Origin: JBOHUX01 sp050734915
Lineage (GTDB): Bacteria > Chloroflexota > Dormibacteria > Dormibacterales > Dormibacteraceae
Length of the DNA stretch: 15,010 bases
Assembly: GCA_050734915.1 (NCBI GenBank)
Contig: JBOHUX010000044.1
Location: forward strand, 1-15,010
Reading direction: 5' to 3'
Position numbers and translations under genes: made by a program. Of the stretch, positions 1-6,692 are shown in pieces. The notes beneath the pieces were generated by a model. That model worked only from the letters and a program-made list of their open reading frames with translations, searched no databases and was not told the origin of the DNA. Within the stretch, counting starts at the first letter, position 1. Every line of letters begins with the position of its first letter.

Positions 1-1
1 C

Positions 2-136
2 GCCCAGAGAATCGACGCCGGCGTCGACTTCCAGGTCCAGCCGGTGGGTGCCATCGTGGCCCCCGCCGACGCCATGCCGGCGACCACGGCCGATCTCTTC
101 GCCGGGGGGGCGCCCGTCGGGGGCACCCGCGTCTAG
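2..136 (+). CDS. 3' end of an unrecognised protein-coding gene
   Basis: The first 44 codons read openly to a TAG stop at 134-136. Nearly every third position is G or C, which is the coding signature of the rest of the window, so this is very probably the C-terminus of a real gene that starts before the window. The visible residues include VQPVGAIVAPADAMPATT and end GGTRV. I do not recognise the family and see no catalytic motif. The priA start lies 11 nt after the stop, so the two genes are probably cotranscribed. Confidence 0.6.
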   Translation, partial: AQRIDAGVDFQVQPVGAIVAPADAMPATTADLFAGGAPVGGTRV

Positions 137-147
137 CAGAACGAGCT

Positions 148-2127
148 GTGCTCTACGTGGAGGTGGCCGTCGAGCCCGCCCGCAGCCTCGATCGCGAGAC
201 GTATACGTACGCGGTGCCGCAGGGGATCGAGGTGGTGCCCGGGCACAGGGTCCTGGTCCCCTTCGGGCGGCGGTCGGCGTACGGCTACGTGGTGGGGGCC
301 GGTACCCAGGCCCCCGAGGCGGGGCTGCAGGTGAAGGAGCTGCTGCGCGCCGATCGCGATCCCCTGCTGCTCCCGCATCAGATCGAGCTGGCGCGGCTGG
401 TCGCGGAGCACTACTGGGTACCGCTGATCGAGTGTCTGCTGGCCATGGTCCCGCCGAGGGTCCGGGGCGGTGGGGGCGGCGGCGCCTCCACCCGCCAGCG
501 CCGGCACAGCCGGCTGCTCGAGCTCGCCCGCCCGGACCGCGCCCGCTCCTCGCCACCGGACCTCACCGCCGAGCAGCGATCGGCGCTGGCGGCGATCGCT
601 GCCAAGCGGGCCATCCTGCTGCACGGCGTGAGCGGCAGCGGCAAGACCGAGGTCCACCTGGCGGCGGCCGAGGCGGCGATCGAAGCCGGCCTCCGGGTGC
701 TGGTGCTGGTGCCGGAGATATCGCTCACCCCGCAGCTGGTCGGCCGCTTCGCGGGCCGTGTCGGCGGCCGGGTGGCGGTGCTCAACAGCCGGCTGACCCC
801 CCTCGAGCGGGCGCAGGAGTGGTGGCGGGCGCGACGGGGCGAGGTGGACCTGGTGATCGGGAGCCGCTCGGCGGTCTTCGCCCCCATCCCGAAGCTGGGA
901 CTGGTCTGCGTGGACGAGGAGGGGTCGCAGGCCTACAAGCAGGACCGGACGCCCCGCTACGAGGCGGGTTGGGTGGCCAGGCAGCTGGCCCGGGTGGCGG
1001 GCGCCCGGCTGGTGCTGAGCTCGGCCACGCCCAGCGTCGCCACCTATCACGAGGCGGAGACCGGCGGCCTCGTCCTGGCATCGCTCCGGCGCCGGATCGG
1101 GGGACGCGGCGCCGAGGTCGAGCTCGTCGACATGCGGGAGGAGGCGGCGGCCGGGCGCCGACCCTATCTCAGCCGCCGGCTGTGGGAGGTCATCGACCGG
1201 TCGCTCTCGGAGGAGGAGCAGGGGATCCTCTTCCTCAACCGTCGCGGGCTCGCCACGTTCGTCCTTTGCCGCGAGTGCGGGCGGGCCGTCCAGTGCCCCC
1301 AGTGCTCGGTGGCGATGGTGCAGCATGCGGAGCTGGCCGGCCTCAGCTGCCACTACTGCGGGCACGGCCGTCCGCTGCCCGCGGTTTGTCCCTACTGCGG
1401 AAGCCGCCAGATCCGCGGTTTGGGCGTCGGCACCCAGCGCCTGGAGGGGATGGTCCGCAAGCTCTGGCCGTCGGCGCGCGTGCTGAGGCTCGACAGGGAT
1501 TCGGCCCGGGGTCCGGACGCCTACCTCGAGATCTTCGAGGAGTTCGCCTCCGGACGCGCCGACATCCTGGTCGGCACCCAGCTGGTGACGAAGGGCTTCG
1601 ATCTGGAGCGGGTGACCGCGGTGGGAGTCGTGGACGCGGACCTCCCGCTCCACTTCCCCGACTACCGCTCGGCCGAGAACACGTTCTCACTGGTTGCCCA
1701 GGTGGCCGGCCGAGCCGGGCGGGGCCGGCGCCCGGCGACGGTCGTGGTCCAGACCTCGAACCCGGATCACTACAGCCTTCGGCTCGCCGCCGGGCTGGAC
1801 TATCGGGCCTTCTACCGCGAGGAGCTTCCTTCGCGCCGGACGTTCGGCTTCCCGCCCTTCGCGGACCTGGCGGTGATCACGTATTCCCACGAGGATCCGG
1901 AGCGGGCGGCCGCGAGCGCCCGGGAGGTGGCCGAGCAACTGGCGGCCCGGCTGCTCGCCGAGCACCTGGAGGGCATCAGGGTGATGGGGCCCTCACCGGC
2001 CTTCATCCACCGCCTGCGCGGGAGGTATCGCTGGCAGATCACTCTCAAAGGCTCCGACCTGGGCCGGCTCCGGGCCTTCCTCCCCCGCAGCCGGGGATGG
2101 AGCTTCGACGTCGATCCCCTCGCCTGA
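148..2127 (+). CDS. priA: Primosomal protein N' (PriA), replication-restart helicase
   Basis: PriA recognises stalled or collapsed replication forks and reloads the replicative helicase in the cytoplasm. The protein is 659 aa from a GTG start, somewhat shorter than E. coli PriA (about 730 aa). Residues 1-100 match the DNA 3'-end-binding domain (YVEVAVEP, VLVPFG). A Walker A motif GVSGSGKT lies at 160-167 and SATPS follows in the helicase core. Four Cys pairs at 374/377, 383/386, 401/404 and 414/417 are the PriA zinc module. The C-terminal helicase lobe has VGTQLVTKGFD, VDADLPLHFPDYRSAE and QVAGRAGRG. Motif II reads DEEG (256-259) where the family usually has DEEH. No good Shine-Dalgarno or -10 box precedes it, so transcription from the upstream gene is likely. 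The gene is intact, and the family assignment is firm. Confidence 0.96.
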   Translation: MLYVEVAVEPARSLDRETYTYAVPQGIEVVPGHRVLVPFGRRSAYGYVVGAGTQAPEAGLQVKELLRADRDPLLLPHQIELARLVAEHYWVPLIECLLAMVPPRVRGGGGGGASTRQRRHSRLLELARPDRARSSPPDLTAEQRSALAAIAAKRAILLHGVSGSGKTEVHLAAAEAAIEAGLRVLVLVPEISLTPQLVGRFAGRVGGRVAVLNSRLTPLERAQEWWRARRGEVDLVIGSRSAVFAPIPKLGLVCVDEEGSQAYKQDRTPRYEAGWVARQLARVAGARLVLSSATPSVATYHEAETGGLVLASLRRRIGGRGAEVELVDMREEAAAGRRPYLSRRLWEVIDRSLSEEEQGILFLNRRGLATFVLCRECGRAVQCPQCSVAMVQHAELAGLSCHYCGHGRPLPAVCPYCGSRQIRGLGVGTQRLEGMVRKLWPSARVLRLDRDSARGPDAYLEIFEEFASGRADILVGTQLVTKGFDLERVTAVGVVDADLPLHFPDYRSAENTFSLVAQVAGRAGRGRRPATVVVQTSNPDHYSLRLAAGLDYRAFYREELPSRRTFGFPPFADLAVITYSHEDPERAAASAREVAEQLAARLLAEHLEGIRVMGPSPAFIHRLRGRYRWQITLKGSDLGRLRAFLPRSRGWSFDVDPLA

Positions 2128-2147
2128 GCCCGGCTGAGGCCAGGGCT

Positions 2148-2162
2148 CGCACTTATAGTGCG
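2148..2162. terminator. Short palindrome between the convergent priA and DinB-type genes
   Basis: CGCACT-TAT-AGTGCG forms a perfect 6-bp stem with a 3-nt loop. It lies in the 80-nt space between the priA stop (2127) and the stop of the minus-strand DinB-type gene (2208). The position fits a bidirectional terminator, although there is no T-tract on either side. The central ACTTATAGT also resembles a -10 box on both strands (TATAGT forward, TATAAG reverse), but no gene starts at a suitable distance. An operator is a third possibility. Confidence 0.3.
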
Positions 2163-2207
2163 TGGGGGGCGGCCCGGGCGGCGGCTCCCCTTCTTCGACC
2201 GGGGTCT

Positions 2208-2675
2208 TCAGTCGATGCCGAGCGCGGCCCTGACCTGGTCCATGTGGCTGTCCTCGTGCTCGAGCATGTAGGGGATCGACGACCGGATCGAGCGCGCCGG
2301 CCACTCCGGCCAGCGGATGGCGCGGTCGAGGTCGTCCTCGTCCAAGGCGGCGAAGATCTCGCTCAGCGCGCCGCGCGAGTCCTCGAGCTCGGACCGGATC
2401 CGGGCCCCGTCCCAACCAACGGACTGGGTCACCTCGTCGGAGTTGAACCGGTCCCGGTCCTCCGGGCTCATGTGGACGATCTGTCCCTCGGCGGCGGCGC
2501 GGATCAGGAACGCCTGGCCCAGCTCGGCGCTGGCGAGGTGGGCGAGGATGCGGCGCACGCTCCAGCCGGTGCCCTCGTCGATGCGGTCGAGGTCCTCCTC
2601 CCGGATGCCCGCGAGCACTCTCAGGGTCTCCTCCCGCTGGCCTTCGAGGGGCCTCAGCAAGTCGGCGGGCGCCAC
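2208..2675 (-). CDS. DinB/YfiT-superfamily metal-binding protein
   Basis: This 155-aa protein fits the four-helix DinB/YfiT fold, whose members are cytoplasmic metalloproteins, some of them thiol-dependent transferases. The start GTG is at 2675. The motif LAHLASAE (H46) and the C-terminal pair H140/H144 in LEHEDSHMDQ give the three-histidine metal site typical of the family, and the length is normal. A GATAAT box ends 8 nt before the GTG and no Shine-Dalgarno is present, so the message looks leaderless. It is monocistronic, divergent from def and convergent with priA. The substrate cannot be told from the sequence. Roles proposed for relatives include bacillithiol- or mycothiol-linked chemistry, but nothing nearby supports one. 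Confidence 0.85.
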   Translation of the reverse strand: MAPADLLRPLEGQREETLRVLAGIREEDLDRIDEGTGWSVRRILAHLASAELGQAFLIRAAAEGQIVHMSPEDRDRFNSDEVTQSVGWDGARIRSELEDSRGALSEIFAALDEDDLDRAIRWPEWPARSIRSSIPYMLEHEDSHMDQVRAALGID

Positions 2676-2683
2676 GTCGATCC

Positions 2684-2689
2684 ATTATC
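2684..2689 (-). promoter_or_regulatory. -10 box of the DinB-type gene
   Basis: On the minus strand this reads GATAAT, followed by 8 nt and then the GTG start at 2675. Transcription would begin at or next to the start codon. No convincing -35 hexamer was seen. Confidence 0.5.
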
Positions 2690-2824
2690 TCGCCCCGTCG
2701 CCCGCACGCAACCCTCGCGTGGCGTGGCGGCGCCCTGCGGCGCGGCACCGGGGCTCGGGCGCTCGGACCGTGCGCGGCTGACCTCCGGTTTGCGAAGCCG
2801 GCGCGAGCGGACAAACCAGGATCC

Positions 2825-2830
2825 TAGAAT
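2825..2830 (+). promoter_or_regulatory. -10 box of the def-fmt-smpB operon
   Basis: TAGAAT, then exactly 7 nt, then the def ATG. There is no room for a ribosome binding site, so the operon's first gene is probably translated from a leaderless mRNA. The same hexamer precedes ssrA at 5824-5829. No TTGACA-like -35 is evident. Confidence 0.6.
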
Positions 2831-2837
2831 CTAGCCG

Positions 2838-3350
2838 ATGGCCATCCGCCCCATCCTCGGATTCGACCAGCCTCTCCTTCGGCAGAAGACCAGGCGCGTG
2901 AGCCGGATCGACGACTCGATCCTGCACCTCCTCGACGACCTCGCGCAGACCATGCTGGCCGCGCCCGGCGCGGGACTGGCCGCGCCCCAGATCGGCGTCG
3001 GGCTCCGGGTCTGCGTGGTGAAGGGCGACGACAACACGATCTGGGGGCTCGTCAACGCGGAAGTGGTCAAGGGCCGAGGGGCGGCGGCCGGCTACGAGGG
3101 CTGCCTCAGCTATCCGGGCTGGGTGGGGGAGGTGACCCGGTTCGAGTCCGTGGTCGTCAAGGGTCTCAACCGGCGCGGCAAGGAGGTGCGGATCAAGGCT
3201 GGCGGATTCACCGCCCGCGCCTTCCAGCACGAGATCGACCATCTGGACGGAATCCTCTTCACGGACCGGCTGACCAGCCTCGACACCCTGCGGCGCGTCG
3301 AGGAACTCCAGGACCAGGGGCAAGAGGCGGAAGCGGCGGTAGAGGCCTGA
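2838..3350 (+). CDS. def: Peptide deformylase
   Basis: It removes the N-formyl group from nascent proteins using a metal-dependent active site. The 170-aa length is typical. All three family motifs are present: GAGLAAPQIG (44-53), EGCLS (87-91, metal ligand C89) and QHEIDHLDG (130-138, metal ligands H131 and H135, catalytic E132). The ATG lies 7 nt after a TAGAAT box and has no Shine-Dalgarno. It is the first gene of an operon with fmt and smpB, and its stop codon TGA (3348-3350) appears to overlap the true start of fmt. The coupling is functional: Fmt adds the formyl group that Def removes. Confidence 0.96.
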   Translation: MAIRPILGFDQPLLRQKTRRVSRIDDSILHLLDDLAQTMLAAPGAGLAAPQIGVGLRVCVVKGDDNTIWGLVNAEVVKGRGAAAGYEGCLSYPGWVGEVTRFESVVVKGLNRRGKEVRIKAGGFTARAFQHEIDHLDGILFTDRLTSLDTLRRVEELQDQGQEAEAAVEA

Positions 3351-4243
3351 ACCTCGTCTTCATGGGGACCGCACCCTTCGCGGTGTCCTCGCTGATCGCG
3401 CTCCACCGCGCCGGCCACCATATCCGGCTGGTCGTGACCCCGCCCGACCGGCCCGGGCACCGGCTGCGGATGACCCCGCCCGCCGTCAAGCTCGCCGCCG
3501 ACCGGTTGCGGGTCGAGGTCGCCCAGCCGGAACGGATCCGCTCCCCGGAGGCGCTCGACCTGCTCCGGACGGCGGCGCCGGAGCTGATCGTCGTCGCCGC
3601 CTACGGACAGATCATTCCGGCGCCGGTGCTGGCGCTTGCGCCCCTTGGCATCGTCAACGTCCACGCCTCTCTGCTTCCCCGCCATCGCGGCGCCGCGCCG
3701 GTCGCGCACGCGATCTGGGCGGGGGATCGTGTCACCGGAGTCACCATCATGCGCATGGACGAGCAGCTCGACCACGGACCCACGCTGGCGGTGCGCGAGA
3801 CCGAGATCGGAGCCCACGAGGGCGCGGCGGCTCTGACCGGGCGCCTCGCCGGTCTGGGCGCGGACCTGCTGGTCGAGACGCTGGCCCATCTCGCGGACAT
3901 CACCCCGCGCGAGCAGGACCACGCGGCGGCCACGCAGGCCCCCCGGCTGGCGAAGGAGTACGGCCGCCTCGACTGGACGCTGGCGGCCGTTGAGATCGAT
4001 CGTCGCGTGCGCGCCTTCGCCCCCTGGCCGGGCACCACGCTGCCCTGGCAGAGGGGCCGGATCATCGTGCTCCGGGGTCGGCCCCTGGAGCGGACATCAG
4101 GTGCGGCGCCCGGCGCCGTCACCGCGGTCGACGACGAGGGCATCGCGGTGGGAACGGGGGAAGGCGTCTACCGCCTCGAGGAGGTGCAGCTCCCCGGCCG
4201 CCGCCCGATGGCGGCCCGGCGGCTGGCGGCCGGCCATGCCTGA
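3347..4243 (+). CDS. fmt: Methionyl-tRNA formyltransferase (probable CTG start)
   Basis: It formylates Met-tRNAfMet with 10-formyl-tetrahydrofolate for translation initiation. Numbering from the in-frame ATG at 3362, the catalytic trio is N99, H101 and D137, with the SLLP loop at 103-106. The N-to-D spacing equals that of E. coli Fmt. The C-terminal tRNA-binding domain follows (FAPWPGT and beyond). The ATG at 3362 would begin at MGTAPFAV and remove the first Rossmann strand. The five codons before it encode L-N-L-V-F, as in other Fmt proteins (family form RIVFMGT), and the only upstream candidate codon is CTG at 3347, overlapping the def TGA as CTGA. I chose that start (298 aa). If CTG is not used, the CDS is 3362-4243. 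The 3' end overlaps smpB by 8 nt. Confidence 0.93.
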   Translation: MNLVFMGTAPFAVSSLIALHRAGHHIRLVVTPPDRPGHRLRMTPPAVKLAADRLRVEVAQPERIRSPEALDLLRTAAPELIVVAAYGQIIPAPVLALAPLGIVNVHASLLPRHRGAAPVAHAIWAGDRVTGVTIMRMDEQLDHGPTLAVRETEIGAHEGAAALTGRLAGLGADLLVETLAHLADITPREQDHAAATQAPRLAKEYGRLDWTLAAVEIDRRVRAFAPWPGTTLPWQRGRIIVLRGRPLERTSGAAPGAVTAVDDEGIAVGTGEGVYRLEEVQLPGRRPMAARRLAAGHA

Positions 4244-4700
4244 GAGCAGCTCCGACCGCGAGGTCGCGCGTAACCGCCGCGCCTACCACGATTACTTCGT
4301 GGAGGAGCGGTTCGAGGCGGGCATGGTGCTGACCGGCACCGAGGTGAAGTCCATCCGAGGCGGGAAGTGCAACCTCCGCGACGGCTACGTCCGGATCGAC
4401 GGCAGCCAGGCCTGGCTGGAGCAGGTGCACATCTCCCCGTACGCGCAGGGCGGCGTCTTCAACCACGAACCGCTTCGCCCGCGCAAGCTGCTCCTTCACC
4501 GGCGGGAGATCGCCAGCCTCATCGGCAAGGTGAGGCAGCGCGGCTACACACTGATCCCGCTCCGCGTCTACTTCACCCGCAACCGCGCCAAGCTCGAGTT
4601 CGGCCTCTGCCGGGGCAAGCGGGAGTACGACAAGCGGCAATCGATCGCCGAGGCCGATGCCAGGCGGGAGATGGCGAGGGCGCTCAGGCAGCGCGGCTGA
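4236..4700 (+). CDS. smpB: SsrA-binding protein SmpB
   Basis: SmpB binds the tRNA-like domain of tmRNA and carries it into stalled ribosomes for trans-translation. The 154-aa protein has the family's beta-barrel signature: NRRAYHDYFVEERFEAG, TGTEVKSIR, GKCNLRDGYV and the HISPYAQG region. It ends in a basic tail (GKREYDKRQS) that enters the decoding centre. The ATG at 4236 lies inside the end of fmt, with an 8-nt overlap and no clear Shine-Dalgarno, so translation is probably coupled to fmt. Its RNA partner ssrA is encoded about 1.1 kb downstream on the same strand. Confidence 0.96.
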   Translation: MPESSSDREVARNRRAYHDYFVEERFEAGMVLTGTEVKSIRGGKCNLRDGYVRIDGSQAWLEQVHISPYAQGGVFNHEPLRPRKLLLHRREIASLIGKVRQRGYTLIPLRVYFTRNRAKLEFGLCRGKREYDKRQSIAEADARREMARALRQRG

Positions 4701-4748
4701 CCCTCAGGCGGCCGTCGTTCACTCGAGGGACCGGCCCGGCCCCGGGGA

Positions 4749-5720
4749 TCACGCCGCCAGATTGATCCCGATCGCCCGCAGCCGCTTGTTGAGGGATTCC
4801 ATCGCGTATCCGAGCAGCTCGTCCTGCGAGCGGCCGTAGTCGGTGAAGTAGGTGACGTCCCCGTCGGGAGGCTCGAGCGTGCCACTGATGAGGGGCAGGC
4901 ACTCGACGAGCGTGCGCTGGATGATGGGGGCGAACCGCCCCGGGTCCTCACGCACGAGATCGTGAAGGACCTTGATCCCGAAGTTGACGTGTCGCGACTC
5001 GTCGCGAGCGACGGCCGTGAACCCCTTGTAGAACCCCGTCTCGTTGAGACCCATCTCGCGCATCGTCTCCAGGCGCACCCGCTGGCCGGTGAGGGCGAGG
5101 GTGGCCTCGATCACGATGTGGTACATGGTGACGCCCTCGGCGAAGGCGTCGAGGTCCCGCGGATCGCTGGCCAGACGCTGGGCGGTGGCCGGGAGGCGAT
5201 CATAGAAGAGCTCCGAGTAGCCGGGATTGGTGTCGGGACGGATCTCCTCGATCAGCTTCTTGAGGTCGGCCGCCTCGGTGCCGATCACCTCCCGCCACCA
5301 GCGGTCGAAGAACGCGGTATGCCGGGCCTCGTCCGCCATCTGGGTGGAGAGGAAGATCTCGATCTCGGGGCTCGGCGCCGCCCACACGAAGGGCGCCAGC
5401 GTCGCCGTCACGCGCTCCTCGCCGTTGAAGAAGAGCCGGGACAGCCAGAGGGTGTGCCGCCTGACGCTGTCGGACGCCCCCGACCAAGACTCCCGGTCGA
5501 GGGTGAAGTCGAGGTCGTACACCGACCACTGCTGGCGCTCCCAACGCCGGTAGAGATCCATGTAGGTGGGCATGTTCTCGAGGCCGCGATCGATGAAGGC
5601 GAGGACGTCGTCCACCCGGATGTCGCCCATCTCGGTCAGCGTCGCGCGGTCCACCCGTTCGAGCTCGGGCGGCAGCGCCTCCCGGTCGCGGAGCTCGAAC
5701 GGGTCGCTGGTCTGGTTCAT
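4749..5720 (-). CDS. R2-like ligand-binding oxidase (ribonucleotide-reductase R2 superfamily)
   Basis: This 323-aa ferritin-like carboxylate-bridged dimetal protein has metal ligands readable as E101, E131, H134 (DEARH), E205, E241 and H244 (DESRH), the pattern of R2 and R2lox proteins. V104, three residues after E101, and Y200, five residues before E205, correspond to the Val/Tyr pair that forms the ether cross-link in R2lox. I therefore favour R2lox (Mn/Fe cofactor, fatty-acid-like ligand, oxidase of unknown substrate) over a true ribonucleotide reductase beta subunit. No nrdA-like alpha subunit lies nearby. I chose ATG 5720 because AGGAGG lies 7 nt upstream; the open frame upstream of it looks non-coding. 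It is convergent with smpB and divergent from ssrA. A weak CATACT box at 5742-5747 may be its -10. Confidence 0.88.
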   Translation of the reverse strand: MNQTSDPFELRDREALPPELERVDRATLTEMGDIRVDDVLAFIDRGLENMPTYMDLYRRWERQQWSVYDLDFTLDRESWSGASDSVRRHTLWLSRLFFNGEERVTATLAPFVWAAPSPEIEIFLSTQMADEARHTAFFDRWWREVIGTEAADLKKLIEEIRPDTNPGYSELFYDRLPATAQRLASDPRDLDAFAEGVTMYHIVIEATLALTGQRVRLETMREMGLNETGFYKGFTAVARDESRHVNFGIKVLHDLVREDPGRFAPIIQRTLVECLPLISGTLEPPDGDVTYFTDYGRSQDELLGYAMESLNKRLRAIGINLAA

Positions 5721-5727
5721 TGCTGGA

Positions 5728-5733
5728 CCTCCT
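5728..5733 (-). promoter_or_regulatory. Shine-Dalgarno of the R2lox gene
   Basis: On the minus strand it reads AGGAGG, 7 nt before the ATG at 5720. It fixes the start. It is one of only two strong ribosome binding sites in the window; most other transcript-initial genes look leaderless. Confidence 0.8.
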
Positions 5734-5823
5734 GACTTTCGAGTATGAAGAGCCGGTCGCGCTCGCGCACATCCTCGATCTGAGGCGGGGCCGGAGTTGG
5801 GGTTCGGCCTGGGTGGGTTGGGA

Positions 5824-5829
5824 TAGAAT
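5824..5829 (+). promoter_or_regulatory. -10 box of ssrA
   Basis: TAGAAT, identical to the def -10. Transcription would start near 5836, leaving about 14 nt to be trimmed (by RNase P) before the mature tmRNA 5' end at 5850. No strong -35 was identified. Confidence 0.6.
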
Positions 5830-5849
5830 GGACGCTCGGAGCTTGCCGT

Positions 5850-6228
5850 GGGGGCGTCTGGTCTCGACGGGGCAGTTGAGCTTCGGGATTGCGAGCCGAG
5901 AGCCGCGAGCGTCACAGCGCAAGCGTTCACAAACGCCAACGAGAACTCCGGTCTCGCCCTCGCCGCGTAAGCGGTAAGGGTCATGACCCCCGGGACTTAG
6001 ATCCCGGGCGTCGCCCCAGGTAGCGCCGGCGGACCTGGACGCGGCGTCAAACAGCCGGCTGTCGCCCCCGGTGGCGCCTCGGCGCCGGGGAAGGAGATCC
6101 ACCGAGGCTGGCTGGAAGGGATCCCGTCAGGAGGAGCCCGACCGGTGAGAACAGAATCCTGGACACGCTCGTAGAGATCCCAGGTAGAGCTGCTTCGGAC
6201 GCGGGTTCAACTCCCGCCGCCTCCACCA
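5850..6228 (+). ncRNA. ssrA: Transfer-messenger RNA (tmRNA), proteolysis tag ANENSGLALAA
   Basis: tmRNA rescues stalled ribosomes and tags the nascent protein for degradation. The 5' end GGGGGCG (5850-5856) pairs with CGCCTCC (6218-6224), giving a 7-bp acceptor stem with G3.U70, the alanine identity pair. The T arm is GCGGG-TTCAACT-CCCGC (6201-6217), and the discriminator A plus an encoded CCA end at 6228. The 5' part TCTGGTCTCGACGGGG is the conserved tmRNA signature. The tag frame runs from GCC at 5935 to TAA at 5968-5970 and encodes A-N-E-N-S-G-L-A-L-A-A; the resume codon is inferred. A 7-bp hairpin CCCGGGA/TCCCGGG at 5989-6008 belongs to the pseudoknot region. It is a one-piece gene of 379 nt, a usual length. 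Its partner smpB lies upstream, with the R2lox gene between them on the other strand. Confidence 0.96.
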
Positions 6229-6230
6229 GC

Positions 6231-6256
6231 CCCCTTGCCCGCCGGCCGGCAAGGGG
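6231..6256 (+). terminator. Stem-loop just after ssrA, probable terminator
   Basis: CCCCTTGCC (6231-6239) pairs with GGCAAGGGG (6248-6256) in a perfect 9-bp stem with an 8-nt loop, starting 2 nt after the CCA end of tmRNA. No T-run follows, so termination efficiency is uncertain. The remaining sequence to 6368 holds nothing I can support. Confidence 0.6.
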
Positions 6257-6368
6257 TGAGGAGGAGGAGAGCACGGGCCAAGGACGCCCCGAAAGGGAGA
6301 TCCGGCCGGCGGTCCGGCCCGGGTCTGAGAGGGTGCATTTGCAGGTGGTGGGGATGCCGCCGCCAACC

Positions 6369-6374
6369 TAGCCT
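6369..6374 (+). promoter_or_regulatory. Possible -10 box of the small CxxC protein gene
   Basis: TAGCCT, 8 nt before a GTG start, matches the TANNNT-plus-spacer arrangement seen at other starts here. TTGCAG at 6339-6344 is too far upstream to be a normal -35. Confidence 0.35.
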
Positions 6375-6382
6375 GGAAGGCG

Positions 6383-6586
6383 GTGCAGTGCCTTCTGTGC
6401 GGCGGGCCCCTCGATCCTCCAGGTCATCTGGTCGTCGACGATCAGGGTCCCGTCTGCTGGACCTGCCTGTCGCGGCGGGCCCCCGAGGCTTGGGGGAGAT
6501 CGCAACTCGAGCACGTGATCGAGAGGGCTCGCGGTCACGGCGCGAGACGCCGTCAGGCGGGCGATCGACGTCATGACGCGCCGTGA
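6383..6586 (+). CDS. Small protein with two CxxC pairs (putative zinc ribbon)
   Basis: A 67-aa reading frame starts with GTG. It has CLLC at residues 3-6 and CWTC at 25-28, about 18 residues apart, the geometry of a treble-clef or zinc-ribbon knuckle. G-P-L-D after the first pair and V-D-D-Q-G before the second fit small zinc-ribbon proteins. The C-terminal half is basic and less constrained at third codon positions, so the true gene may be weakly conserved there. It lies between ssrA and the LOG-family gene. I do not know a named family. It could be a chance frame, but two correctly spaced Cys pairs and the upstream box argue for a gene. Confidence 0.5.
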   Translation: MQCLLCGGPLDPPGHLVVDDQGPVCWTCLSRRAPEAWGRSQLEHVIERARGHGARRRQAGDRRHDAP

Positions 6587-6679
6587 CAGCCTGATGCGAG
6601 GGTCGTCGGAAGAGCGAGGCTGAGGGGAGCCCGCCGAACGGATACTTCGTCGCCACTTTCGCCGGCCCGGGCGGCGCTC

Positions 6680-6685
6680 TAACAT
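6680..6685 (+). promoter_or_regulatory. -10 box of the LOG-PLD-permease operon
   Basis: TAACAT, with a possible -35 TTTCGC at 6657-6662 (17-bp spacing). Exactly 7 nt separate it from the ATG at 6693, favouring that start over the in-frame ATG at 6684, which lies inside the box. Confidence 0.5.
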
Positions 6686-6692
6686 GGCCCGG

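Noticed and set aside
48..2834. Very long plus-strand open frame (over 900 codons) across priA and beyond
   Set aside because: It overlaps priA in another frame, is rich in Arg, Gly, Pro and Ala with no domain, and runs across the DinB-type gene. Long spurious frames are expected at this GC content.
4701..4748. Terminator between the convergent smpB and R2lox genes
   Set aside because: Short GC palindromes exist (for example CCCCGGGG) but no stem with suitable loop or T-tract was found.
5721..5984. N-terminal extension of the R2lox frame to 5984
   Set aside because: It runs into the tmRNA gene and its promoter, has no family similarity, and ATG 5720 has a strong Shine-Dalgarno.
6150..6228. 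A separate tRNA gene ending in CCA
   Set aside because: The T arm and acceptor strand pair with 5850-5856, far upstream, and the ANENSGLALAA tag lies between, so this is the 3' part of tmRNA.
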